Shown here piece by piece: positions 22,642 to 32,932 of a DNA stretch of 64,000 bases. Each line of letters opens with the position of its first letter. Position 1 is the stretch's first letter. This DNA is from Arachis hypogaea. Lineage: Eukaryota > Streptophyta > Magnoliopsida > Fabales > Fabaceae. The notes beneath the pieces were generated by a model. The model was not told the DNA's origin. It saw only the letters and a program-made list of their open reading frames with translations, and ran no database searches. The stretch is taken from assembly GCF_003086295.3 (NCBI RefSeq), contig NC_092050.1:146078699-146142698 (forward strand), read 5' to 3'. The position numbers were made by a program, and so were the translations under genes.

Positions 22642-22662
22642 TGCCACGTAGAGGACACGTGT
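22642..22662 (-). promoter_or_regulatory. ABRE/G-box cluster of the dehydrin promoter
   Basis: Two ACGT-core elements lie a few bases apart: TACGTGGC (minus strand, 22643-22650), the classic ABRE, and the palindrome ACACGTGT (22655-22662), a G-box type element. A third ACGT core (ACACGTAC) is near 22609. Paired ACGT elements ~120 bp upstream of TATA are what an ABA-responsive promoter needs. Function is inferred from motif match only. Confidence 0.8.
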
Positions 22663-22879
22663 TGGGGCATGTGACCGAAAGCTTGTTGTCGTTATCAATG
22701 GAGGTGGTGACGCGGCGGTTTTCTGTGTGTTGAGGATAAAAGGGTAAGGGAGGGTATTTCGGGGATTGAGCTGAATATCCAAAACTCAGAACTCAAAAGA
22801 GAAAGCAGAAATAGAGAAATGGAAATGGATAAGGCTGAAGCGTTAGACTTTTTGAATCTAAGCTTAGCTTGGTTAGTTA

Positions 22880-22907
22880 TGAGTCACGAGTCATGAGTCA
22901 TGAGTCA
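22880..22907. promoter_or_regulatory. Four tandem TGAGTCA-type motifs
   Basis: Exact 7-bp tandem units: TGAGTCA (22880), CGAGTCA (22887), TGAGTCA (22894), TGAGTCA (22901). TGA(G/C)TCA is the GCN4-like site bound by seed bZIP factors. They lie 470-500 bp upstream of the dehydrin start. It could be chance slippage of a 7-mer. Confidence 0.5.
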
Positions 22908-23216
22908 TGAAATGAATAGGGACGGATATTGGGGTATAAATGTCATTTCATGATGTTAATTGGTCAGTGGACTTTGGATTTTGTGTCACTTGTAAGGGGG
23001 ATAGGGGTACATTGAACAAGCGATACTCAGACATCTGTCTCACCGAGATAGAAGATTTTTTTCTCTTAATGCACAGCTAGTGTACCAAATATTATTTCAT
23101 TTTAAATATTTGTTGGTATCAATATGTTTGAAACTTTTGAATATAAATATTACAATCACACACTACACCGGTTATCGACTTATTACTAAATTCCTGTTTA
23201 AGACATTGAAATTGAC
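22908..23216. other. Distal dehydrin upstream region, no gene seen
   Basis: Ordinary spacer between the TGAGTCA array and the LINE target duplication at 23217. Confidence 0.5.
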
Positions 23217-23228
23217 TTGGAAAAGATG
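23217..23228. repeat. 12-bp LINE target-site duplication (3' side of element)
   Basis: TTGGAAAAGATG here is repeated exactly at 28492-28503 on the other side of the LINE. Confidence 0.9.
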
Positions 23229-23326
23229 CTTTTTTTTTTTTTCGTGTCTAAACATGGAAAGAAACAAAACAAATACTATCCTATGTCCGAGCGAATGATT
23301 TGTTGAAGATTAGTACAAAGCTCAGA

Positions 23327-24097
23327 CTAAATAACATGATTAGAGTTATTCTTGGTACCATATCTAGCCAACCAATCTGTAGCTCTATTTGCTTCTTGGG
23401 ACACCCATTCAACGTGAACAAACCAAGAACGAGATAAAAACTCCTGAATCTTGTGAACCAAATCTGTTACTTCAGATGAATACCCGCTTGTAAGCTCATG
23501 CATGATGGGCAGAATGTCAAGGCAATCCGTTTCATATATAATATTCCTCAAACCGTAATCCCAAGCTAAAATCAGCACCCTCCAAGTAGCAAATAATTCA
23601 CATCTAATGATAGACCAAGGGGGAATGCTTCCAGAGCAGCCCGAGATCCAATCTCCCTTAGAATCTCTAATAACACACTCAAATTCCGCTAAATTTGAAT
23701 CTTGATACAAGCTTGCATCACAATTAACTTTAAAACTGTTGCCTAATGGTGGTTTCCAACACAGGCGATTTCGGAGAGACTGAAAGGCATTGTTTCGATT
23801 CCTGTAAACCTGTAAGTCCTTGGCGGTAATTCTGGCCAAGGCAACAACCTTGTGGTCTGTCCAAGGATTGTCAGTATTGAATATGTCATTGCACCTATGT
23901 CTCCATACCCACCAAAGCCCTGCACCAAAAGACGCCTCATTGTTAGCCAAACCCTTCCGAAACCACTCTTCAAGAGCAGTACCAGCTGTCGAGTCCAGGA
24001 TACTAGGATCCAACATATGCCAGATTGCCTTTGATCGTTCACAGTCTCTAAGGCAATGCTCCATAGTCTCCTGCGCCTTGTTACATCTCTTACACAT
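23327..24097 (-). pseudogene. LINE ORF2 C-terminus: zinc-binding zf-RVT end and RNase H
   Basis: The frame opens with MCKRCNKAQETMEHCLRDC (zf-RVT, Cys/His). After a linker comes an RNase H fold with the catalytic Asp in NCDASL, Glu in RCELFATWRVL, Asp in YETDCLDI and the final Asp in NRATDWLA. RNase H removes RNA from the cDNA hybrid during target-primed reverse transcription. This domain looks intact, but it is separated from the reverse transcriptase by about 135 bp of stop-containing sequence (24098-24232). Confidence 0.88.
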
Positions 24098-24232
24098 ATC
24101 TGAAGAAGTTAAATGCCGCTTGAATCGAAAGGTCTCAGTTGGTAGAGCATCATGTGAGCCAAGTCACATAGTAAATTTGAACTTCTCCGGAATGTTTGTA
24201 TTCCACAACCAGTTCCAATTACTATTGGCATT

Positions 24233-25912
24233 TCAATTTAATGTTTTCTCTAATAACCATCTATAACCCTCCCTTGCACTATACTTTTTTGTTGCTGCAG
24301 GCCACCATTCCCACTGTGGCTCCAACTCAGTTGAACTAGGATATCTCAGACCACAAATAAACTGCTTAATCTCATGCGGAATAGGTGTGGTAAGACTATC
24401 AACCTCCCAAGACACCCCTTTCCACAAGTCAGCCACTATGAAATCTGATTCAGAAATATGTACATAAGGGACAAGGTTGCAAAGCTTACCAAAAGGAGTC
24501 CACTCATCATACCAAACTGATTTGTGGACATCCCCAATATTCCAATGAAACCCTTCCTTGAGATGCTCATAGGCACTAACAATGTTCTTCCAGGTAGCCG
24601 ATGAAGAATTTCTACTGTTTTTGTTCATACCAGATTGATTCCTGGGATATTTATGCTTCAGAACCTGCACCCACAACTTCTCACTATTATTTAGACAATC
24701 CCATACCAACTTTCCCAGAAGCGCCATGTTAGCACAGGTAGTATCCCTAATACCCAATCCTCCTGCCATTTTAGGAGTTATGGCGACCTCCCACCTGACC
24801 AGAGGTAGCCCTTTGTCAGTCGCTTGGCCTTTCCACAAGAACTGTCTCATCAAGGAATCAATTTTATTACATGCATACTTCGGGAGAAGAGAAATTTGCA
24901 TTTCATAAACCGGGATACAGGCCATAACCGATTTAACAAGACAAAGCCTCCCTGCCTTATTCAGCAGGCATCCTTTCCAATTGGAGAGCTTCCTCGAAAT
25001 TTTTTCAATAACCTCCTGAGCCGTCTTCCTGGAAGCTCTGGCATGACCGATGTTAATTCCCAGGTATTTACCCAAATCATTGCAGAACCGGATGTTAGAG
25101 ACTCCTGAGAGAACCTCTTTTCTCCTCTCCGACACCCTCTTGGAACACTGGGCCTTTGAATTATGAAGATTTACCTTTAAACCTGACGCTCTGAAAAACA
25201 AGTCCAGGCAATGCATAACCTCTATTACTTGAGCTTTCGATGCCTTACAGAAAAGCAAAAGATCATCTGCAAACATCAAATGAGAGAGTCGTGGTCCGTT
25301 CCTAGAAACCACTACCGGGTTCCACAAACCTTGAAAAACTCTATGAGAGATAAAGCAGGCAAGCATTTCCATACAGAGTATAAATAGATAAGGAGACATG
25401 GGATCTCCTTGCCTCAACCTTCTCTTTGGATTGAAATTTTGGAGCCTGTTCCCATTCCATAAAACTGCCAACGAAGAGGAAGTCACACAATTCAATATAA
25501 GATTAATGGTAGCCTTTGAAAACCCAAATCGGACCAAAGTAGCTTCCAAAAAATGCCAGTCTACCCTGTCATACGCTTTTTCTAAATCAATCTTGAACGC
25601 CATGGTCCCTTTTCGAGACTTAGTGTTCCTCATGAAGTGCATAATCTCCTGAGCAATGATAATATTCTCTGTGGTTCCTCTTCCTGGAATGAACCCTCCT
25701 TGCAAAGGACCAATGATCTCCGACAGGAAAGGTTTGAACCTGTTAAGTAGAACCTTTGTGACAATTTTATAAATTACATTACATAAGCTAATAGGTCGAA
25801 ACTCCCGTAAGGAAGAGGGAACTTCCACTTTAGGAATTAGAACAATGAGAGTATCGAAAATAGCCGCATTCATTGGCTCACCCTCAAAGGCTCGCTTGAC
25901 CAGTCCACACAC
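24233..25912 (-). pseudogene. LINE ORF2 reverse transcriptase
   Basis: A 559-residue frame with FRPISLCNVIYKIVTKVLLNR, then QGGFIPGRGTTENI, then block A AFKIDLEKAYDRVDW, block B LRQGDPMSPYLFILCMEML and the catalytic core MFADDLLLF (the FADD box is intact), then thumb and zf-RVT sequence (GWTPFG-like region near the end). It encodes the polymerase that copies the element's RNA at the nicked target. It is open through the whole polymerase domain, but upstream and downstream frames are shifted. Confidence 0.92.
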
Positions 25913-27309
25913 ATCATTTCTAAGAGAGTCCCATAACTCTTTGTAGAAAATTGCTTCGAACTCATGGTCATCACAGCTCTTTTAACCTCTTCAGACGTCA
26001 CTGGTTCCACTAGCTTTTGATAAGCCTCAGTACTAAGAGACGGGCAAGGAAAATGCCCCATGGCGTCCAGGTCGATATCCTCCCTTGTAGAAAAGAGTTT
26101 TTGAAAGAAAGAATTTGCCGCCATTTCTAGAGTCGAAGTCTCCGTGGCCCAAGACCCATCCTCCAAAAACAAACCATGAATTTTGTTCCTCTTTCACCTG
26201 ATAACCGTCTACAGATGAAAAAATTTTGTATTTCTGTCTCCACATCTCACCCATTATTCTCTAGATTTTTGATACCATAACAGCTCTTCTTGAAGAAGGA
26301 CAACATTCAGTTCCTGATGCAAAACTTGCTCTTTGATCCTAAGCTGTTGATCCTCCTGACTCTCCAAAGTAATCTGAACGTCATTCAAAAGCCTCTCCAG
26401 CTCCCTTTTCTTAACAAAAATATTGCCAAAAACTTTTTTTATTGAAGCTAGTTGTATCTTTTTGAACCTCCAACAAACATTTGAACACATCCGGAGCTCC
26501 TTTATTCCAAGCTGTATGAACAACATTCCTAAAAAGAGGATGAGTCATCCATGCAGCCTGGAATCTGAACAGACGATGGTCCTTTGTAGCCCTCTCTGCC
26601 ATCTTGCACCTAGTGAACAACGGGCAATGATCAGAGTGAAGACGCACCAGCACCTCAGTATAAGCCTCCGAAAACATCAGTCGCCAGTCCTGGTTGATGA
26701 CTGCTCTATCAAGCTTCTTAACCACCTGCACCCCACCTTTCACCTTCCTGTACCAAGTGAATTTTCTCCCAATAGCCCCATATCAAACAGCCCACAATCC
26801 TCCAATGTTTTCGCAAATTGTTCTGCTCTGGCAAGTCTAAACTGCCCCCCTTTAACTTCACTCTGCAACAGCACATCATTAAAGTCCCCTAACATAATCC
26901 CAGGTCCGTGGATCATATTAGCAATCCTTGTCAAGTCACCCCACAGTTCTTTACGCTGATGTATATGCAGATTAGCATACACTGCACTGCAGTAACTAGA
27001 AGTATTGCCCATAGTGATTTCAAAACTGATACATTGATCAACTACATCCAATATTCTCACAGAAATATTTGAATTAAAACAAAGAACCCAGATACCCCCA
27101 CTATGACCATTAGCCTCAACAATACCAACACCCTGGTAACCTAGATTATTCCAAAAAGATTTCATCCTCTCGAAAGAAATATGGGTTTCAAACAGAATGA
27201 AAAAAGTAGGGTAAAATTTATTCACTAACTCTTTACTATGAACTCGAGCCAGTTTATTAGAGGCCCCTCTAATATTCCAAAATAGAAAGCTTAAATCTAA
27301 ATAATCCAT
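25870..27309 (-). pseudogene. LINE ORF2 N-terminus: apurinic-type endonuclease and linker, frameshifted
   Basis: It starts at ATG 27309 with LSFLFWNIRGASNKLA, then the metal-binding Glu in ILFETHIS and GIMLGDFNDVL (GDFN box). The frame shifts near 26740 and continues with LDRAVINQDW and the SDHCP box near 26625, which ends the endonuclease. The linker (26526-25870) needs further shifts near 26410, 26250, 26170 and 25900 to reach the polymerase. The nuclease nicks T-rich target DNA, which fits the TTTTCC within the TSD. Confidence 0.88.
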
Positions 27310-27352
27310 AAAATAATTGTACTGTAAAAATTACCAACCTCAACCGAAGTCC

Positions 27353-28491
27353 CTAACGAGATGATGAAGATCGACCATCATATCCCCCTGAGACTTGCTT
27401 GTCCTTACCCGGTTGTTGCCCGGTTTGCCTGTGTCCCTCCACTGACAACCCTTCTAATTCGCTGATTTGCTGCTTGTTGGTGTCGCCAAGGCAGTTCGGA
27501 GTTGACGACGAATTTTGCAAAGAAGAAGGGCGCAACCTCTTGTGTCCGTTTTTTAAAATGGTAGTGAAAGTCGGCACCGCAATGGAGACAGCTTTGCCCT
27601 TCACCCCTTGCTATTTGGAAGATGCCATGCGTGCTAGAGATCCGCCAACCGACCCGGTCTTCACCCCTGATTCGGCTCCTCCCATACGTAGCCCAAAGTC
27701 ACGGTTCTGGTCCAATTTCTGATTTGAGTGCACCGACACTTTGTCTTTAGAGGTTTGTTGGGCTTTGTTTGATTGACTCAATTTTTCTCTCCTTTTATCG
27801 CTGACTTTGGTCCAGCCAGCCTCATTTCCCAAATGCTGGGACCCCACTTCCTTCCCATGCAACGTATCACCCAATTTCTCCCCAATTTCTGCAACTATCA
27901 CTGAATCTTTGGGATTGCATCCAAATTCAAAAAATTTTTCCTTTGAGGCTTCTTGTGGCTGCACCACCTGGGCCGTCGTCTCGGTCACTGATGTTTCCTT
28001 TCGATCCACCTTTTTCGACTCTATCGGGGTCATTCTGCAGTCAGTTGCTGGATGCCCGAAACAATTGCACTTGTCACAAATAAGGTGTAAGCATTCATAC
28101 TCCACCTTATATTCAAACTCATCGACAATCACACTCCGGACTACCGGCAAACCAAGATTAATTTGCACGCAAGCTCGAGCAAATTTTTCCCGCTCCTTAC
28201 TTAGTAGCCAGATCCACCCTGACTGGTCTCCCTACAGCAGAAGCAATTCTCATCATGGCTTTATCTTGATAGTACCAAATGCTCAAACCAGCGATTCGAA
28301 TCCAAACCATAGTCTCACCGAAAGTGTCCTCACAAGGTTTAAAATCCGGTGTCCATGGCTTGACAGCAATATAGTGACCGAAGATCATCCATGGCCCCCC
28401 TAGTAAAACCTTCTCTCGATCGTCCATGCGATCAAATTTAACGAGGAAGTACCCAAACCCCACATCCAAGATTTCATATCCACCGGTGATT
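27353..28491 (-). pseudogene. LINE ORF1: DUF4283 domain and CCHC zinc knuckle
   Basis: 28469-28197 encodes the DUF4283 pattern: GFGYFLVKFDRMDDREKVLL, then GPWMIFGHYIAVKPWTPDF, then VWIRIAGLSIWYY. A one-base shift at about 28200 leads into FARACVQINLGLPVV and the knuckle CDKCNCFGHPATDC (CX2CX4HX4C, near 28070). The C-terminal part is Lys/Ser/Gln-rich and meets a stop near 27611 before continuing to 27353. In this class ORF1 coats the LINE RNA. The N-terminus is lost by 5' truncation. Confidence 0.88.
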
Positions 28492-28503
28492 TTGGAAAAG
28501 ATG
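28492..28503. repeat. 12-bp LINE target-site duplication (5' side of element)
   Basis: Exact partner of 23217-23228. Confidence 0.9.
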
Positions 28504-28880
28504 AAATATACATATTTGGTTGAGTTACTAACTTACTATATTCCATATCTGTACATATATCTGTACATATATTTTCGCATCTTTAACCGTTTTTTTACAA
28601 GATCTTTCAGTTTAATAGATTAAAAATTAATTTATCACAAATTAAAATTTTATTTAATATTTTATTATTAATTAATAAATTATTATATATATAAAATAAT
28701 ATTTAAATTTATTTTATTTATTTAAGTAAATAAATAAATTAATTATTTAACTAATTCAAATTAATTTCTAACCTCTTCTTATCTAAAAATTTATAACTAA
28801 ATACTCAATACTCCAAAATTTCTTAACCATTGGATTTGCACATTTTTTTTACCTAAAAAATTATAATTGAATATTTAAAT
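28504..28880. other. AT-rich spacer between two LINEs
   Basis: Low-complexity AT-rich DNA with no gene. Confidence 0.5.
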
Positions 28881-30745
28881 TTTTTTTTGAAGCAAAGGAA
28901 GTTCAACATATGAAAGTGGAGCATAAAACAGACAAATACAGAAAAATAAATCTAAACATAAAGGTTATCAATTTTCTGTCATCTCCTCCGACATTGCCAT
29001 TGATAACTAACACGATCAACACCAGTTCACTCTTTGTAGTTCAAAAATATCCTGTTTTGTATGACCTCAATATTTACCTTTTTGTTGTTGAAAATTCTGT
29101 CATTGTGTTCCAACCAGATATTCCATCTCAACCAGACGCACCACACCTGCCACGTAAACTCACAGAACAGAAATAAATGATGGACAAATTCTATCTCCTT
29201 TTTTACACAGGACACAGATACTATCATTCTGATGAATAACGCCTAATCTACTCAACCTTTCTTTAGTATTCACTCTACCGACTAGAACAAACCAACCAAA
29301 TAGCTCAATTCTTGAGGGTACCAACCTTTTCCAAATCAAATTTGTGAAACTATAACTCGTAATCTCCTCCGAAAGAGTCTCCGATTGCAACACCTGCAAG
29401 AAAGAGTTAGTAGAAAAAACACATTTATTATCAAATTTCTAAACAAGATTATCTTCTCTACCAGTTGATAGCCTCACCGGTCTTAACCTATCATGAAGTT
29501 GGTGAACAAGTTCCTACTCCCATTGAAACAACTCTCTCCTCCAATGAAAATTCAAAATCCACTTTAACCCATCCCAAAACCCACAGTCCCCTATCACAGA
29601 TCTTTGTTAGTTTGAAATAGAGAAGAGCCTTGGAAAATTCGCTTTCAGAAGACAACCTTGAACCCAGTTACCTTCTCAAAACAGAGTCCTTCTTCCATTC
29701 CCTACTTCCATTGTCAGCCCACTAATAATTTTATCTTTTACCTGCTGTTCTTTTATATTCAACTAACAAATGTCTTTTCATAGGCCACCCTTTACCAGTA
29801 AAGCCTGATTTGATAGCATTACCTTAGGGTTCAAATTGTTACACGAACAAACAATCTTCTTCCATAACGGACAGTCCTCCTTTAAAAACCTCCACCACCA
29901 CTTAAACAGAAGCGCTGTGTTCCTGAGCACTGCATCTCCGACCCCAACCCCCCTCCCCACGCCTTTTTTGGTGCCTATACCACTTCCCACTTCACTAGAG
30001 GTATACCATAGCTACCATCCTCCTTACACTATATGAATCTCTTTTGTAATGCAATCAACTTGTCAGTCACCGCCTTCGACATCTTGTACAAGCTAAGGTA
30101 ATAGATCGGCAGGCTATTCAACACCGATTTAATGAGAACAAGCTTACCTGCTTTGTTTAGAGCCTTTGCTTTCCATAAGCTGAGCTTCTCTTCCACCTTA
30201 TCTATGATCGATTTTCAAGTCTTCACCAATCGCTGATTCGTTCCTAGAGAAATCTCGAGGTATCTAACAGGTAATACGGCTTGCTTGTACTCCAGTAGGC
30301 CACACACATGCTCCACCCACTCCGGCTCACAATTAACTGAGATCATATTTGACTTATCAAAGTTGATGCTCAGACTCGACATCAGTTTAAAACAATGTAA
30401 CAACCTCTTATAATTCACAATTGTCTCTGTTTTCAGAGGACAAAACAAGATAGTATCATCCGCGAATTGGAGATGTGACAGTTTAATCTGATCTGTCTCA
30501 GCCAGTAATGGAGCAATACGCCCGTTCCTTACGGCTTCCCCCAACATCCTATGCAACACATCGACCATAAGAACAAACAGAAGAGGAGACAAAAAATCTT
30601 CTTGTCTTAGTCCTCTCTCCATATTGAACAACTTAGATAGTGACCCATTCACTAGAACTGACATAATGGCCGTACTAACACATTTCTTTATCCAACTTTT
30701 CCATTTATGTCCGAATACTGAAATACTTTTTTAACATTGTCTGAT
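28881..30745 (-). mobile_element. 5'-truncated RRM-family LINE (3' half of ORF2)
   Basis: The minus strand encodes the same ORF2 as the LINE at 35.4-41.4 kb, starting just after block A. MSVLVNGSLSKLF, GLRQEDFLSPLLFVLMVDVLH and HLQFADDTILFCPL lie in 30664-30215, and ETLSEEITSYSF with a zf-RVT region in 29399-29027. The end has the RIFNNKK...NYKEW tail. A short A-run (plus-strand T-run 28881-28888) ends the element. The FADD box is intact here, unlike in the longer copy. Multiple frameshifts and a Gly-to-Glu change in block B (RQEDFLSP) show decay. No clear TSD. Confidence 0.88.
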
Positions 30746-31440
30746 TTATTTTTCAAAATAAAAATGAGAAATATAATATATTTAAATAAGAATATTCAAA
30801 ATTCTAGATAAAACAATGCCATCTTAAAACTAAAAATTACAATAAAATATGTTCCTATGTAATAACCGATTCATAGCATATGCATGCAGGCTGCTGGATT
30901 TGAGAAATTTTCGTAATGGGGGAAAGTTGAATCTGGGTCTTCTAGTATAAGGATCAATCTAATAATTACTAGACTAATTTTGTTTTAGTTATTTTAAATG
31001 CTTTTTACGGTATATATTTTATTTTCACATGATATTTTAATTAATACACGATATTCTAAGTATATATTTTATTATTATTTTAATTATAAATTCACTTATT
31101 TTTAAATTAATTATATTTTTATTTAATAATAATTTTAAATTTATTTTTTTTATAATTATATGACTTCTATTAATATTACTTTTTTAATAAATACTTATAA
31201 TATATAATAATATAATAGGTATAAATTAATTAATAAATTATTAAAATTTTAAAATAATAGTTATTTTAATATAAAAATAAAATAAAAATACTTATAATAG
31301 AGTAAAAATAATAAATATTTATTGTTATTGTTTCATATTGTTTTAGAATAGTTTGATTATTTTTAAAATATCAGTGAAAATATGTATTTAAATTTTAATT
31401 TTAAGTTTTTAATTATTTTATATTTTTATTTATATAGAAC
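30746..31440. other. AT-rich spacer, no gene seen
   Basis: Low-complexity AT-rich DNA. Confidence 0.5.
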
Positions 31441-32040
31441 CAGGTCAATCGGTTTAACTAGTGACCCACCGATTGAACCAATAACCCAGTGACCCAGTAG
31501 CTTGACCTAGGGTGAACGCGGATCGGATCGGATATGACCAAAATTTCGATCCAATCTACAGTTCTACACTCAAATCATCGAATCGGATCCAATATCCGTA
31601 GTTTCAAAGCTTTGATTCGATCCGCACATTTGTGGATCGGATCGGATATCGAATATATCCGCAAAATACAAAAATATTTTTAAAAGCTTATTTTTATTAA
31701 AAATATTAATAAAATTAGTTTTTTTACTCTTTTAAATATGTTTACTCGTAAAATAATATTAAACACACTTTTTTTAAATAATAAAATTAAAATAATACAA
31801 CATATGATAATTATTAGTTGAAATAAAACATAAAAATAATATTTATTTATTTATTTTTGTGAATTCGTAGATATCTATATAAAATCCGCAATCTGATTTG
31901 ATAGCCTTGCAGATGGCATCCATATCCGTAATTTCTAATCAGATTCAAATAAATACCGTCGATATATAGATTAAATTCGATCTATAAACACTCATAGCTT
32001 AATCAATTTGATCACCGATTCGGTTCTGACAACTATGGAT
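31441..32040. repeat. Older repeat interrupted by the hAT-like element
   Basis: The flanks 31441-31507 and 31997-32040 read as one repeat if the insertion is removed. They are rich in 'CAATCGGTTTAAC...GACCCAGT' and 'ATCACCGATTCGGTTCTGACAACT' phrases that recur in plant MITEs. The outer limits are not clear. Confidence 0.4.
31508..31996. mobile_element. hAT-like non-autonomous element, 489 bp
   Basis: The ends TAGGGTGAACGCGGATC and (inverted) TATGAGTGTTTATAGATC are imperfect inverted repeats. The interior is full of GATCGGATCGGATAT and the matching ATCCGNNATC phrases near both ends. The flanks GCTTGACC (31500-31507) and GCTTAATC (31997-32004) agree at 6 of 8 positions, a decayed 8-bp TSD. Older than the other two hAT elements by this criterion. 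Confidence 0.65.
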
Positions 32041-32675
32041 ACGAGATATAACGGACTGGTCAAGATCGATAACTAACAGCTCACGCCAATGGGCATTAGG
32101 GCCTTTGCAGATTAATACTAACGAGAAAATTCTACCTAATAGTTCAAACCCTTCACACTTTCACTAAGAGAGCAGTTCGTTGAAAATAATATAGACAGGT
32201 AATTTGCTCTCTGTCTTTTCATGCGTGGCATCTCTTCTTGTGAGAAAAAATATTCTAAAATAAAAATAAAAGTTTAATCACTATTAGATTTAATTTATAA
32301 TTTTTGTCATGTAAATTTGATTTAAAGGTGACAAAAGTCTTTACCTTTTTATTTTTCCGATTTCTTCGATTTAAAGGAGCACAATCCCTTTTTGTATATC
32401 TGGATTGCCTCTAAATCAACAGCTTCAATTTTTTGTTTGTTTCTTTGAATTTATTTTTTAGGAGCAGCTTCAATGGATAGCTTCCTTTACTTACTTCATT
32501 CTTTTTTCGGTAAACTACTTTCTTCATTTTTAGAATCCAATCAGCCCAATCAAGTTTCTCTCTTATTTTGGGTCTCAATAAAGGTTTTATCCGTTGGGCT
32601 CCAGACATAGCTCAGTGGACATTTTATTTTTGTTGAGCCTCAAATATTCCTTGTGCTTCTCCTTGATGATCCAAT
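32041..32675. other. Spacer, no gene seen
   Basis: No credible coding sequence. A tRNA A-box-like TAGCTCAGTGG occurs near 32608, but no cloverleaf can be formed around it. Confidence 0.45.
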
Positions 32676-32727
32676 AGAAATGGATGTAATCAGTATCTCT
32701 AAGAAATGGATGTAATCAGTATCTCTA
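32676..32727. repeat. 26-bp perfect tandem duplication
   Basis: The 26-bp unit beginning AGAAATGGATGTAATCAG occurs twice head to tail with no mismatch. A recent slippage or repair event. Confidence 0.95.
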
Positions 32728-32840
32728 CTAGTAGTTTAGTACCTTCCATGGGTTCTAGACTAAAACTAAAGGTGCTTTCCACGAACGAACCAAAAAAAGG
32801 GGTGATTTCTAACCCAGGAAAAAAGGGTTTAATGTCGTTA

Positions 32841-32932
32841 TTTTTTTTCCCTAAAATTAAGAATGAGATTCGAATCCGAAACCTCTAAGTAAAATTAGAG
32901 AAACTATACCGTTTAAGTTATAACTCGTTGGC
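32841..32932 (-). mobile_element. Short tRNA-like SINE, second copy
   Basis: On the minus strand it starts GCCAACGAGTTATAACTTAA, contains the B-box-like GATTCGAATCTC (near 32865-32876) and ends in an A-run (plus-strand T-run 32841-32848). The start, spacing and tail agree with the copy at 1303-1396. Confidence 0.6.

Larger units (their letters stand above)
23229..28491 (-). mobile_element. L1-type LINE with zinc-knuckle ORF1 and RNase H, 5.3 kb, 5'-truncated
   Basis: Read on the minus strand the order is DUF4283-like ORF1, CCHC knuckle, endonuclease, reverse transcriptase, zf-RVT and RNase H, then a 13-base A tail (plus-strand T-run 23230-23242). An exact 12-bp TSD (TTGGAAAAGATG) flanks it. 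The 5' end begins inside the DUF4283 domain, so the copy is 5'-truncated by a short distance. Several frameshifts and stops interrupt both ORFs, so it cannot move itself. It belongs to a different lineage from the RRM-type LINEs elsewhere in the window, which lack RNase H. Confidence 0.95.

Noticed and set aside
32606..32880. tRNA-like A box (TAGCTCAGTGG) followed by a B box (GATTCGAATCC)
   Set aside because: They are ~260 bp apart and the B box belongs to the inverted SINE at 32841-32932; no cloverleaf forms.
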